64,000 bases of DNA. Source: an uncultured beta proteobacterium. GTDB taxonomy: Bacteria > Pseudomonadota > Gammaproteobacteria > Burkholderiales > SG8-41. The DNA is taken from positions 1 through 64,000 of the forward strand of contig CAIVHG010000015.1 of the NCBI GenBank assembly GCA_903905655.1, read 5' to 3'. Positions within the stretch are counted from its first letter, which is position 1; each line of letters begins with the position of its first letter. Shown piece after piece: positions 54,913-63,153 of the stretch. A model generated the notes under the pieces. That model was not told the origin of the DNA, searched no databases, and was given only the letters and a program-made list of their open reading frames with translations. The position numbers and the translations under genes were made by a program.

Positions 54913-57000
54913 ATGATCAACACCCTCAATCTACCGCGCCTTTCTTCGACGGAAGTATTGCGCGGCCTAGCCGGGCCGACGCTGATCGTGATGCTGCTCG
55001 CGATGATGGTGTTGCCGCTGCCGCCGTTCATGCTCGACATGTTTTTCACGTTCAACATCGCGTTCTCCATCATGGTGCTGCTGGTCGGCATGCAAACCGT
55101 CAAGGCCCTCGATTTCGCAGTCTTTCCAACCGTGCTGCTGGTGACCACGTTGCTGCGGTTGTCGCTCAACATCGCTTCCACGCGGGTGGTGCTGCTCGAG
55201 GGGCACACCGGGCCCGCAGCTGCCGGCAAGGTAATCGAGTCCTTCGGCCATTTCCTGGTGGGCAACAACTATGCGGTCGGCCTGGTGGTGTTCATCATCA
55301 TGATCATCATCAACTTCGTGGTCATCACCAAGGGCGCCGGCCGTATCGCCGAGGTCGGTGCCCGCTTCACTCTCGATGCAATGCCGGGCAAGCAGATGGC
55401 GATCGACGCCGATCTCAACGCCGGGCTGATCGGCGAGGACGAGGCGCGCAAGCGCCGCTCGGTAATCGCGCAGGAAGCCGACTTCTACGGTTCCATGGAT
55501 GGCGCGAGCAAATTCGTGCGCGGCGACGCGGTGGCCGGCATCATCATCCTGCTCATCAACATCTTCGGCGGCCTGATCGTGGGCGTCATGCAGCACGACA
55601 TGGACTTCGCGTCAGCCGCGAAAGTCTACACGCTGCTCACCATCGGCGACGGGCTGGTTGCGCAGATTCCGGCGCTCATCATATCGACCGCCGCCGGCCT
55701 GGTGGTGAGCCGCGTCAGCACCGAAGAGGACACGGGAGCGCAGCTGCTGTCGCAGGTGATCGCGCGCCCGCAAGCCCTCCTGGTGACCGCCGGCATCATC
55801 GGCACCATGGGCCTGATCCCGGGCATGCCGCACCTTGCGTTTCTCATGCTCGCCGCCGGCATGGCCGCCGTCGCCTATCGCGTACGCAGCGGCACGGTGT
55901 CCAGCGAGCGCGCCGCGACCGCGGCGGTACTCGCCGAGCCCGCAACGGAGGCGCAGGACGTGAGCTGGAACGATGTCATGCCGGTCGACACGCTGGGCCT
56001 CGAAGTCGGCTACCGCTTGATACCGCTCGTCGACCAGGTGCAGGACGGCGAACTTCTGCGGCGCATCAAGGCGATCCGGCGCAAATTCGCGCAGGAGATC
56101 GGCTTCCTGCCGCCCGCCATTCATATCCGCGACAACCTCGAACTGCCGCCGAACGGTTATCGCATTACGCTCAAGGGCGTGGAGATCGGCCAGCACGAAT
56201 CGCACGCCGGCATGTATCTCGCGATCAACCCGGGACGCGTCACCGCGCAGCTGCCGGGTGTCGCGACTTCCGATCCTGCATTCAATCTGCCCGCCGTGTG
56301 GGTAGACGCCGCGCACCGCGACCAGGCGCAGCAATGCGGCTATACGGTGGTCGATGCCGGCACCGTGGTTGCCACACACATCAGCCAGCTGCTGCAGACG
56401 CATTGCGCGGATCTGCTGGGGCGCCGCGAACTGCAACAGCTGCTCGATCACCTGTCCGTGGAAACGCCCAAGCTGCTGGAGGACGTGATACCCAAACTTC
56501 TGCCGATGGCGACGCTGCAGCGCGTGCTGCAGATGCTGCTGGAAGAAGGCGTACACATACGCGACATGCGCACCATCGTCGAAGTGGTCGCGGCGCATGC
56601 GGCGCGCACTCAGGATGCAGGCGAACTCGCGGCGCTGGTGCGCGCAGCACTCGGCCGCGCCATCGTCCAGCAGCTGTTTCCGGGCAAAGCCGAACTGCAG
56701 GTGATCGCGCTCGACCCGGCGCTCGAGCGCTTGCTGCTGCAAAGCGTACAGGCCGGCGGCGCCGACACGGGCGTGATCGAGCCCGAACTCGCGGACGCGC
56801 TGCTGCGCGGAGCGGCGGCCGCGGCCGCGCACCAGGAGCAGCTGGGGCTGCCCGCGGTGCTGCTGGTGCCGGCGCCGTTGCGATTGCTGCTGTCGCGCTT
56901 CCTGCGCCGCGCGAATCCCCATCTCAGGGTGCTCGCTCACACTGAAGTGCCGGATGCGCGCGCCATCAAGTTCACGTCAGTGGTCGGGAGCAAATCATGA
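54913..57000 (+). CDS. flhA: Flagellar export gate protein FlhA
   Basis: Core of the flagellar type III export gate. The 695-residue protein has about eight membrane segments in the first 330 residues with the FHIPEP-region block LNAGLIGEDEARKRR, followed by a large cytoplasmic ring domain that binds export chaperones. The stop overlaps flhF by 4 bases. Confidence 0.97.
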   Translation: MINTLNLPRLSSTEVLRGLAGPTLIVMLLAMMVLPLPPFMLDMFFTFNIAFSIMVLLVGMQTVKALDFAVFPTVLLVTTLLRLSLNIASTRVVLLEGHTGPAAAGKVIESFGHFLVGNNYAVGLVVFIIMIIINFVVITKGAGRIAEVGARFTLDAMPGKQMAIDADLNAGLIGEDEARKRRSVIAQEADFYGSMDGASKFVRGDAVAGIIILLINIFGGLIVGVMQHDMDFASAAKVYTLLTIGDGLVAQIPALIISTAAGLVVSRVSTEEDTGAQLLSQVIARPQALLVTAGIIGTMGLIPGMPHLAFLMLAAGMAAVAYRVRSGTVSSERAATAAVLAEPATEAQDVSWNDVMPVDTLGLEVGYRLIPLVDQVQDGELLRRIKAIRRKFAQEIGFLPPAIHIRDNLELPPNGYRITLKGVEIGQHESHAGMYLAINPGRVTAQLPGVATSDPAFNLPAVWVDAAHRDQAQQCGYTVVDAGTVVATHISQLLQTHCADLLGRRELQQLLDHLSVETPKLLEDVIPKLLPMATLQRVLQMLLEEGVHIRDMRTIVEVVAAHAARTQDAGELAALVRAALGRAIVQQLFPGKAELQVIALDPALERLLLQSVQAGGADTGVIEPELADALLRGAAAAAAHQEQLGLPAVLLVPAPLRLLLSRFLRRANPHLRVLAHTEVPDARAIKFTSVVGSKS

Positions 57001-58115
57001 ACGCCAGAAAATTCTTCGGCTATACCTCGCGCGAGGTCCTCGGCAAAGTGCGGCAGGCGCTCGGCGAGGATGCGCTGATCGTCTCCAACCGCGCGCACGC
57101 CGGTGGCATCGAGATCATGGCGATACCCGCAGCCGGGCAGAGCGAGGCTGCCGCCGCGGACACACAATCCGCCGACGGGATGCCGCAGCTGATGCGCGAG
57201 ATGGGCGCGATGAAATCGCTGCTGCAGCACGAGCTGTCCGGAATGGCGTGGCTCAACCTTAAGCAGCGTTCGCCGGCGCGCGCGGAGATGATGCAGTCGC
57301 TGCTGGCCACCGGATTCTCTGCAGTGCTGGCACGCGAATTGACGGGCGCGGTGGAGGAACAGGGGAGCATCGCGCAGGCGCGCACCGCCGTGAGCGCAGA
57401 ACTCGAGCGCCGGCTGCCATTGCTGGCGCGCGAAGCCCTGGTCGAAGACGGCGGAGTCTACGCGCTCGTCGGTCCCACCGGTGTCGGCAAGACCACCACC
57501 ATCGCCAAGCTCGCGGCGCGCTGCGTGGTGCGCAACGGGGCGCAGGGGCTCGCGCTCCTTACCACCGACAGCTATCGCATCGCGGCTCAGGACCAGCTGC
57601 GCATCTACGGCACCATCCTCGAGGTGCCGGTGCATGCGATCCGGGACGCGGCCGACCTCAAGTCCACGCTCGAGCTATTGCGCGACAAGCACACGATATT
57701 GATCGACACGCTGGGCATGAGCCAGCGCGACCCGCGGGTGCGCGAACACCAGGAGCTGCTCGCGCAGGGTGGCGGCGTCAAACAGCTGTTGCTGTTGAAC
57801 GCCACCGCAAATGCGGCAACGCTCGATGAAGTGGTCGGCGCCTATGCTCAGGGGGGCGTGCACGGCTGCATCATCACCAAGCTCGATGAAGCGGCGGGAG
57901 TCGCCACGGCGCTCGACGTTGCGATCCGGCACAAGCTCACCGTCAACTATGTCACCGACGGCCAGCGGGTGCCGGAAGATCTGCACCTGCCGAATCGATC
58001 GTATTTGCTGGCGAGTGCCACGCAGCCAATCTCCGATACTGCCACGCATGGGCTGCGGCCCGAGGAGTATGGGCTGGTGATGCGCGCCGCCGAGCAGCGG
58101 GCCGCATATGTCTGA
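56997..58115 (+). CDS. flhF: Flagellar biosynthesis SRP-type GTPase FlhF
   Basis: SRP-family GTPase that places the flagellum, usually at a pole. The 372-residue protein has an N-terminal B domain beginning MNARKFFGYTSREVLGKVR, then the N and G domains with Walker [25 protein letters not shown] and ITKLDEAAG. It overlaps flhG by 8 bases, suggesting coupled synthesis of the GTPase and its partner. Confidence 0.96.
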   Translation: MNARKFFGYTSREVLGKVRQALGEDALIVSNRAHAGGIEIMAIPAAGQSEAAAADTQSADGMPQLMREMGAMKSLLQHELSGMAWLNLKQRSPARAEMMQSLLATGFSAVLARELTGAVEEQGSIAQARTAVSAELERRLPLLAREALVEDGGVYALVGPTGVGKTTTIAKLAARCVVRNGAQGLALLTTDSYRIAAQDQLRIYGTILEVPVHAIRDAADLKSTLELLRDKHTILIDTLGMSQRDPRVREHQELLAQGGGVKQLLLLNATANAATLDEVVGAYAQGGVHGCIITKLDEAAGVATALDVAIRHKLTVNYVTDGQRVPEDLHLPNRSYLLASATQPISDTATHGLRPEEYGLVMRAAEQRAAYV

Positions 58116-58989
58116 GGTGAGATTCGATCAGGCCGCCGGCCTGCGTCGCATGCAGGCGCTGCATCGCGTGCGCGCAGTTGCATTCGCGTCCGGCGTGCAC
58201 GGCGTGGGCACGACGACCGCGGTGATCAATGTCGCGGCAGCGCTCGCCGCCGGCGGACGCCGGGTGCTGGTGATCGACGATAGCGGCGGCCGCAACAGTG
58301 CGCCAACGCTGCTCGGCCTGCGGCCGCGCTTCGGGCTGGCGCAGGTGTTGCGCGCCGCCTGCGCATTCGACGATGCATTGCTGAGTGGAGAGTGCGGGTT
58401 CGACGTCCTCGCGGCGAGCGGCGAAGCCAAGCCGGCGGCGCGGCTGCGCGCACACGCGGGCGTCGATCTCAACACGCTGCTGGGCGCGCTCGGGGAGCGC
58501 TACGACCTGGTGCTGATCGATGCCGGCACCGCAGAATACTCGCCACGGCGCCAAGGGCCTCTGGTGGCGCACACCATTGTCGTTTCCGCGCCCGCTGCGC
58601 CTACCATCACTGCGGCCTATGCGCTCGTCAAACGCCTGTGCGCGCAGTCTTGCGGCGCGCTGCACGTGCTGCTCACGTGCGCGGACTCGAAGGCCAATGC
58701 GCGGGTAATTTTCGACAACCTGAAGGCGCTCGCCGCAAGCCGCCTGCACAAGGCAATCGACTGCCTGGGCGCGATCGCCTGCGACGAGCACATAGCGCGT
58801 TCACGCCGGACGCTCGCGCCGGTAACGCATGCTTACCCCGCTTCGTCCGCGGCCGCGGACTTCCGGCGCGTCGCGCAGGCGATTGCCGCCTGGCCGGCGC
58901 GTTGTCCGCTGCTGCCCGCAGCGGACCAATACTTGCAGCGCACTCGCGTGAGTTCCCCATCCCATGTCTACGCAGGAGTTCAACCATGA
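58108..58989 (+). CDS. flhG: FlhG/FleN MinD-like flagellar number regulator with atypical Walker A
   Basis: A 293-residue ParA/MinD-type protein partner of FlhF. The N-terminal FDQAAGLRRMQ is the FlhF-activating DQAxxLR motif. The nucleotide motif reads ASGVHGVGTTTAVIN, without the two lysines of the usual KGGVGKT. VLVIDDSGG is the Walker A' region and LVLIDAGTA the Walker B. The missing lysines suggest weak or absent ATP hydrolysis, unless another residue substitutes. It overlaps fliA by 4 bases. Confidence 0.85.
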   Translation: MSEVRFDQAAGLRRMQALHRVRAVAFASGVHGVGTTTAVINVAAALAAGGRRVLVIDDSGGRNSAPTLLGLRPRFGLAQVLRAACAFDDALLSGECGFDVLAASGEAKPAARLRAHAGVDLNTLLGALGERYDLVLIDAGTAEYSPRRQGPLVAHTIVVSAPAAPTITAAYALVKRLCAQSCGALHVLLTCADSKANARVIFDNLKALAASRLHKAIDCLGAIACDEHIARSRRTLAPVTHAYPASSAAADFRRVAQAIAAWPARCPLLPAADQYLQRTRVSSPSHVYAGVQP

Positions 58990-59699
58990 TCAAGAATGCC
59001 GTTGACAAAGCCGAGGTCGAGCGTTGCGTCAAGCAGTTTGCGCCGCTCGTCAAGCGGCTCGCCTATTACATGATGGCGTCGCTGCCGCGCAGCATCGAAC
59101 TCGACGACGTGATCCAGTCCGGCATGATGGGCTTGCTGGATGCGGCCACGCGCTTCGACGACTCTCTGGGTGCGCAGTTTGAAACCTATGCCGTGCAGCG
59201 CATTCGCGGCGCGATGCTCGACGGTCTGCGGCAATCGGACTGGCTGCCGCGCAGCCTGCGCAAGAGCCTGCGTCAGGTCGAGGCCACGATCGGCAAGCTC
59301 GAGCAGGCGAACGGGCGCCCACCCACCGAAAGCGAGCTGGCCGCAGCGCTCGGCATGTCGCTTCCTGATTATCAGCGCCTGCTGCAGGACGCGCGCGGTT
59401 ATCAGCTGGTGTCCAGCGACGATCTGCAGGGGCCAGGCGACGAAAGCTTCATCGACCATTACTGCGCCGACGAGCGGCCCGATCCGCTGCAGATGCTGCT
59501 CGATCAGGACCAGCGGCGCACGCTGGTCACGGCGATCGAGGATCTGCCAGAGCGCGAGCAGAAGGTAATGGCCCTCTACTACGAGCAGGACCTCAACCTG
59601 CGGGAGATCGGCGAGGTCCTCGGGGTGAGCGAATCGCGCGTGTGCCAGCTGCACAGCCAGGCGATCGCCCGCCTGCGCAGCCGCCTGCGTCCGCGTTAA
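58986..59699 (+). CDS. fliA: Flagellar sigma factor FliA (sigma28)
   Basis: Sigma28 for late flagellar and chemotaxis genes. The 237-residue protein has region 2 (ELDDVIQSGMMGLLDAATRF, ETYAVQRIRGAMLDGLR), region 3 (GRPPTESELAAALGM) and region 4 (LREIGEVLGVSESRVCQLHS). It ends the flhB-fliA operon, and is held in check by FlgM, whose gene lies opposite. Confidence 0.97.
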   Translation: MIKNAVDKAEVERCVKQFAPLVKRLAYYMMASLPRSIELDDVIQSGMMGLLDAATRFDDSLGAQFETYAVQRIRGAMLDGLRQSDWLPRSLRKSLRQVEATIGKLEQANGRPPTESELAAALGMSLPDYQRLLQDARGYQLVSSDDLQGPGDESFIDHYCADERPDPLQMLLDQDQRRTLVTAIEDLPEREQKVMALYYEQDLNLREIGEVLGVSESRVCQLHSQAIARLRSRLRPR

Positions 59700-59716
59700 T
59701 TCAGTAAGAAATAATT

Positions 59717-60193
59717 CTAGACGACCGCGCGCGTGCGCGCGGAATGCAGGCTGACAGTGCTGCCATCGGGCGCGTAGGTGCGCGGGATGCGTGCTGCGCT
59801 AAGCAAAGCATCCAGTGCCTGCTGAGTGCCGTGCAGGCGGGTGCTGATAAGCCTGCCGTTCGTGGTATTGAGCCGTTGCGCGATGCGCGTGGTCTCGAGC
59901 AGCGACTGCCAGGCGCGTGCAAGTTCTCCGGCATCGGCACGCTTACGCAGCAGGGATTCCATGCTTCCTGCAGCCTGCGTGTGTCCGGATGCCTGCAGCA
60001 GCGCGTCGCGCTGCTGCGAGTACGCACTCAGGCGCGAGAGCAGTTGCTCCTTGGACGCTGTCCGCGCGGCAAGATGCTCGACCTGGCCGGATGCCAGCGC
60101 CTGCTGTTCGTCGTGCAGCAGGGCCACCAGGGCGCGCACTACGGCGCATTCCGCGTCCAGCTCGTCTTTCAGCTGAGGGCGTTCGATAGCCAT
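59717..60193 (-). CDS. flgN: Flagellar export chaperone FlgN
   Basis: A 158-residue mainly helical chaperone for hook-associated proteins FlgK and FlgL. LKDELDAECAVVRALVALLHDEQQAL and a TTNGRLISTRL block near the C-terminus fit the family. It follows flgM in the same unit and is convergent with fliA by 17 bases. Confidence 0.87.
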   Translation of the reverse strand: MAIERPQLKDELDAECAVVRALVALLHDEQQALASGQVEHLAARTASKEQLLSRLSAYSQQRDALLQASGHTQAAGSMESLLRKRADAGELARAWQSLLETTRIAQRLNTTNGRLISTRLHGTQQALDALLSAARIPRTYAPDGSTVSLHSARTRAVV

Positions 60194-60252
60194 CGCTTAG
60201 GCTGCCCGGCAGGTAATCGCTGCAGCAGTCTTGTTCAGGCCGCGACCGGTGT

Positions 60253-60561
60253 TCACGCTTTGTGCGCGTACATCAGTTCCTGGGCCGTCCTCAGCAGATT
60301 GTCCGCGATTTTGCCTGCATCGATCTTGAAGTGGCCGTCGCTGATCGCCTGTTTGATCGCCGCCACGCGGGCAGGATCGATGACAGGCGTGTCTGCGAAG
60401 CCCTTCTCGATGGCCTGCATCTGGGCCGAACGCGCGCTCAGCTGCACGCTGGTGCTGCCTCCAATAGCGGACTCCGGCTGGACAGCGCGCTTGGCTGGCC
60501 GCGCCGGCTCTTCGGCTATGACGTTGCTTGGAACGGAAACGATAGTAGTGTCGATTTTCAT
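60253..60561 (-). CDS. flgM: Anti-sigma28 factor FlgM
   Basis: A 102-residue intrinsically disordered FliA inhibitor, exported once the hook is complete. VQLSARSAQMQAIEKGF and the C-terminal helix VAAIKQAISDGHFKIDAGKI, which wraps sigma28, are typical. A sigma28-like promoter lies just upstream, giving self-limiting feedback. Confidence 0.94.
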   Translation of the reverse strand: MKIDTTIVSVPSNVIAEEPARPAKRAVQPESAIGGSTSVQLSARSAQMQAIEKGFADTPVIDPARVAAIKQAISDGHFKIDAGKIADNLLRTAQELMYAHKA

Positions 60562-60585
60562 TGCGTGAACCCTCCTACCCGGTGA

Positions 60586-60612
60586 TTACGGACGCTGGGG
60601 ACCCGAACTTTA
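60586..60612 (-). promoter_or_regulatory. Candidate sigma28 promoter of flgM-flgN
   Basis: Minus strand TAAAGTTC, 11 bases, GTCCGTAA, compared with the sigma28 consensus TAAAGTTT-N11-GCCGATAA. Spacing is exact and the -35 is 7 of 8; the -10 is weaker. It lies 25 bases before the flgM ATG. Confidence 0.6.
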
Positions 60613-60620
60613 GCTTTATT

Positions 60621-61319
60621 TCAAAATCGCACTTCGATGACGCCGCCGGCCCGTGCAATTCCGCTCACGGTCTGCCCGGAGGCGGTACGCACCTGGGCGA
60701 CCTGCCCCTCGCCGGCGTTGTTGAGCGCTTTGCCTTCGGCGCTTACACGGAAGCCGCTGCCCGCCGATCGCAGTTGCACGGACTGGCCCTGCAGCACAAC
60801 CATCGGCAGGCGCAGCATGTCCAGGCGCAGCGGTTGTCCGGCCGGGACCCCGGAGGCAAGCGTACGGCCCTGGGCTTGTTGCTGTGATGTGACCGTCGCG
60901 CTCGGCAAAGCCGTGAGATCGCCGCTTTGAATTGCATAGTCGCCTGCGCTCAGGGTTTGACCCTGCGAGAGCGGCCGCGCTGCCACCAGATATTCCCCGG
61001 TGACCTTCACCTGCACCGTGACATAGAGGCTCCACGGTGCGGCGCCGCTGCAGCGCACCGCGACCGAGCTTGCGCCCCACAGGCGCGCGCCAGCAGGCAT
61101 GGCGACTTCGAGAGCCGGGCAGGCCGGCAGCGCGAGTCGCGGATCGATCGCGCCCAGCGTGTAGGTAACGGTCCCCGGCAGGCCCGCCGTCTGCACGCGC
61201 ATAAAATCCTCCACCGCATGGCGGATCGCTGCCGGGTCCTGGCGCTGGATTTCCTGCGCCTGCGCGAGCGTGGACCCCAGCAACGCAGCGGCGCAGAGCA
61301 CGATTCTCGAAGTATGCAT
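60621..61319 (-). CDS. flgA: Flagellar P-ring assembly chaperone FlgA
   Basis: Periplasmic chaperone for P-ring assembly. From the ATG at 61319 it has 232 residues: signal peptide ending STLAQAQ, a SAF-type domain, and the ending AQVRTASGQTVSGIARAGGVI, which is typical of FlgA. An upstream frame to 61361 is rejected because it lacks a signal peptide start. It is divergent from flgB. Confidence 0.94.
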   Translation of the reverse strand: MHTSRIVLCAAALLGSTLAQAQEIQRQDPAAIRHAVEDFMRVQTAGLPGTVTYTLGAIDPRLALPACPALEVAMPAGARLWGASSVAVRCSGAAPWSLYVTVQVKVTGEYLVAARPLSQGQTLSAGDYAIQSGDLTALPSATVTSQQQAQGRTLASGVPAGQPLRLDMLRLPMVVLQGQSVQLRSAGSGFRVSAEGKALNNAGEGQVAQVRTASGQTVSGIARAGGVIEVRF

Positions 61320-61427
61320 GTTTCGGTTTTCGCGTTTGCGCTCGTCGTAGAGTCCGCGCAATAGGCGGCCAGACGGGAGCGCGCAGTTTCGATGAGGGGA
61401 TTGTGACGCCGGCGGCTGGTGCGCGAG

Positions 61428-61467
61428 ATCGCAAATAGCTAGGGATTAGCCCCGCTAATTGTGCGAT
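61428..61467. promoter_or_regulatory. Candidate FlhDC-binding dyad between flgA and flgB
   Basis: ATCGCAAATAGC (61428-61439) and GCTAATTGTGCGAT (61454-61467) form an imperfect inverted repeat in the middle of the 333-base divergent region between flgA and flgB. AAATAGC is the core of known FlhD4C2 half-sites. The rest of the region shows no open frame with support. Confidence 0.5.
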
Positions 61468-61652
61468 TGCGGAAGCCGCGGCCTGTCTATGATGGGCCAC
61501 GTTGGAAGAGGTACCGAGTTGAAGTGCGCGTTGATCTGCGCATGCTGCGCTCATCACGCAAATTGGTGCCCAGCTTTCGTTAACGGCTGTTTGCGCCGTT
61601 GCCTGAACCGCAGAGGTGCGGACGGCGCGCTGATCGCAGAAGGAGCCGAACC

Positions 61653-62054
61653 ATGGCAAGCGCTATCGACAATGCACTGCAGTTTCACTCGCGCGCTCTC
61701 GAGTTGCGCGCCTACCGCCAGGAATTGCTCGCATCCAATGTCGCGAACGCCGATACCCCCGGCTACAAGGCGCGCGACATCGATTTCGGCAGCCAGCTCG
61801 AGCAGGTGCTCGCGCAACGCACGACCGGCGTCGCAGCCGAACGCACGCAGGCCGCGCACCTCGCCAGCGCTGCGCGGACATCAGGTCCAGGTGCACCCGC
61901 ATACCGGAACGTGCTGCAACCATCGATTGATGGCAATACTGTCGATATGGACCTCGAGCGCGCGCAGTTTGCAGACAATGCGATTCACTATGAAGCGAAC
62001 CTGATGTTCATCAACGGCCAGCTTAAAGCGCTGCTGGCGGCGATACAAGGATAA
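61653..62054 (+). CDS. flgB: Flagellar proximal rod protein FlgB
   Basis: A 133-residue rod protein exported through the flagellar gate. [21 protein letters not shown] is the N-terminal rod/hook signature, and [20 protein letters not shown] lies near the C-terminus. AAGGAG precedes the ATG. It starts flgB-flgC-flgD-flgE. Confidence 0.97.
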   Translation: MASAIDNALQFHSRALELRAYRQELLASNVANADTPGYKARDIDFGSQLEQVLAQRTTGVAAERTQAAHLASAARTSGPGAPAYRNVLQPSIDGNTVDMDLERAQFADNAIHYEANLMFINGQLKALLAAIQG

Positions 62055-62059
62055 TCTCC

Positions 62060-62464
62060 ATGTCATTATTCAATCTATTCAATATCGCCAGCGGCGCGCT
62101 CAACGCGCAGTCGCTGCGGCTCAACACCGTCGCCAGCAATCTCGCAAACGCCGACAGCGCGAGTGGCCCGGATGGCAAACCGTATCGCGCGAAGCAGGTG
62201 ATATTCGAGAGCGTTCCGCTTGCGGATGAGGCGGCGAGCAGTGTGCGTGTGACGGGCGTGATCGAAGACAGCGCGCCGATGAAGCAAACCTATGCGCCGG
62301 GACATCCACTCGCTGACGCGCAAGGCTACGTCACGATGCCCAATGTGAACGTGGTCGACGAGATGGTCAACATGATATCGGCATCGCGCTCCTATCAGAA
62401 CAACGTCGAGGTGATGAATACCGCGAAGACACTGCTGCTCAAGACTCTGCAGCTCGGCTCCTAG
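62060..62464 (+). CDS. flgC: Flagellar proximal rod protein FlgC
   Basis: A 134-residue rod protein. [27 protein letters not shown] at the N-terminus (partial quote of the signature [19 protein letters not shown]) and the C-terminal [19 protein letters not shown] match FlgC. It follows flgB by 5 bases. Confidence 0.97.
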   Translation: MSLFNLFNIASGALNAQSLRLNTVASNLANADSASGPDGKPYRAKQVIFESVPLADEAASSVRVTGVIEDSAPMKQTYAPGHPLADAQGYVTMPNVNVVDEMVNMISASRSYQNNVEVMNTAKTLLLKTLQLGS

Positions 62465-62478
62465 AGAGAAAGCAAATC

Positions 62479-63138
62479 ATGACCGCCATACAAAGCACGA
62501 CCGCAACTGTGCCAGCGAATGCGTTAACGCCCGCCGCGACTCCCGCGGGCAACATACAAGACAGTTTCCTGAAGCTGCTCATCACGCAGCTGAAGAACCA
62601 GGACCCGCTGAACCCCATGGACAATGCGCAGATCACGACTCAGCTCGCGCAGATCAATACTGTGAATGGCATCCAGCAGCTCAATACCACGATGCAGAGT
62701 TTGTCAGGTGCGATGCTGGGCTCGCAGTCGCTGCAGTCGGCGGCGCTGATCGGCCGCACGGTAGTGACGGACGGCGATAGTTTGAAGCTCGCCGCAGGCA
62801 GCGCGGTCGCCGGCGGCCTGCAGCTTGCGCAGAACGCAGACAGCGTGAAAGTCACGATCGTCGGCCCCGCTGGCCAGGTTGTGCGCGAGCTGCAGCTGGG
62901 ACCCCAGGCGGGAGGCATGGTGGCGTTCCAATGGGATGGACGCACCGATGCCGGCGCGAGTGCGGCGGCCGGCACGTACACCTTCAAGGTAAGCGCCGCG
63001 AGCGCTGGGCACACGGTGAACGCGACGCCGCTGGTCGCGGGAACCGTATCGAGTGTAACGCTCGGCGCCGATGGCACCCATCTGACCGTAGACGGCGTGG
63101 GCGACGTCCGGATGCAGCAAATCAAAAGCATCATGTAA
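62479..63138 (+). CDS. flgD: Flagellar hook capping/assembly protein FlgD
   Basis: A 219-residue hook scaffold protein. FLKLLITQLKNQDPLNPMDN and TTQLAQINTVNGIQQLN are the signature; a beta-rich FlgD Ig-like and Tudor-like region follows (QWDGRTDAGASAAAGTYTF). No signal peptide, as expected for type III export. Confidence 0.97.
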   Translation: MTAIQSTTATVPANALTPAATPAGNIQDSFLKLLITQLKNQDPLNPMDNAQITTQLAQINTVNGIQQLNTTMQSLSGAMLGSQSLQSAALIGRTVVTDGDSLKLAAGSAVAGGLQLAQNADSVKVTIVGPAGQVVRELQLGPQAGGMVAFQWDGRTDAGASAAAGTYTFKVSAASAGHTVNATPLVAGTVSSVTLGADGTHLTVDGVGDVRMQQIKSIM

Positions 63139-63153
63139 CCAAAGGAGATCAAT

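Noticed and set aside
55612..56940. 442-codon minus-strand open frame opposite flhA
   Set aside because: Antisense shadow with Gln/Arg/His-rich translation.
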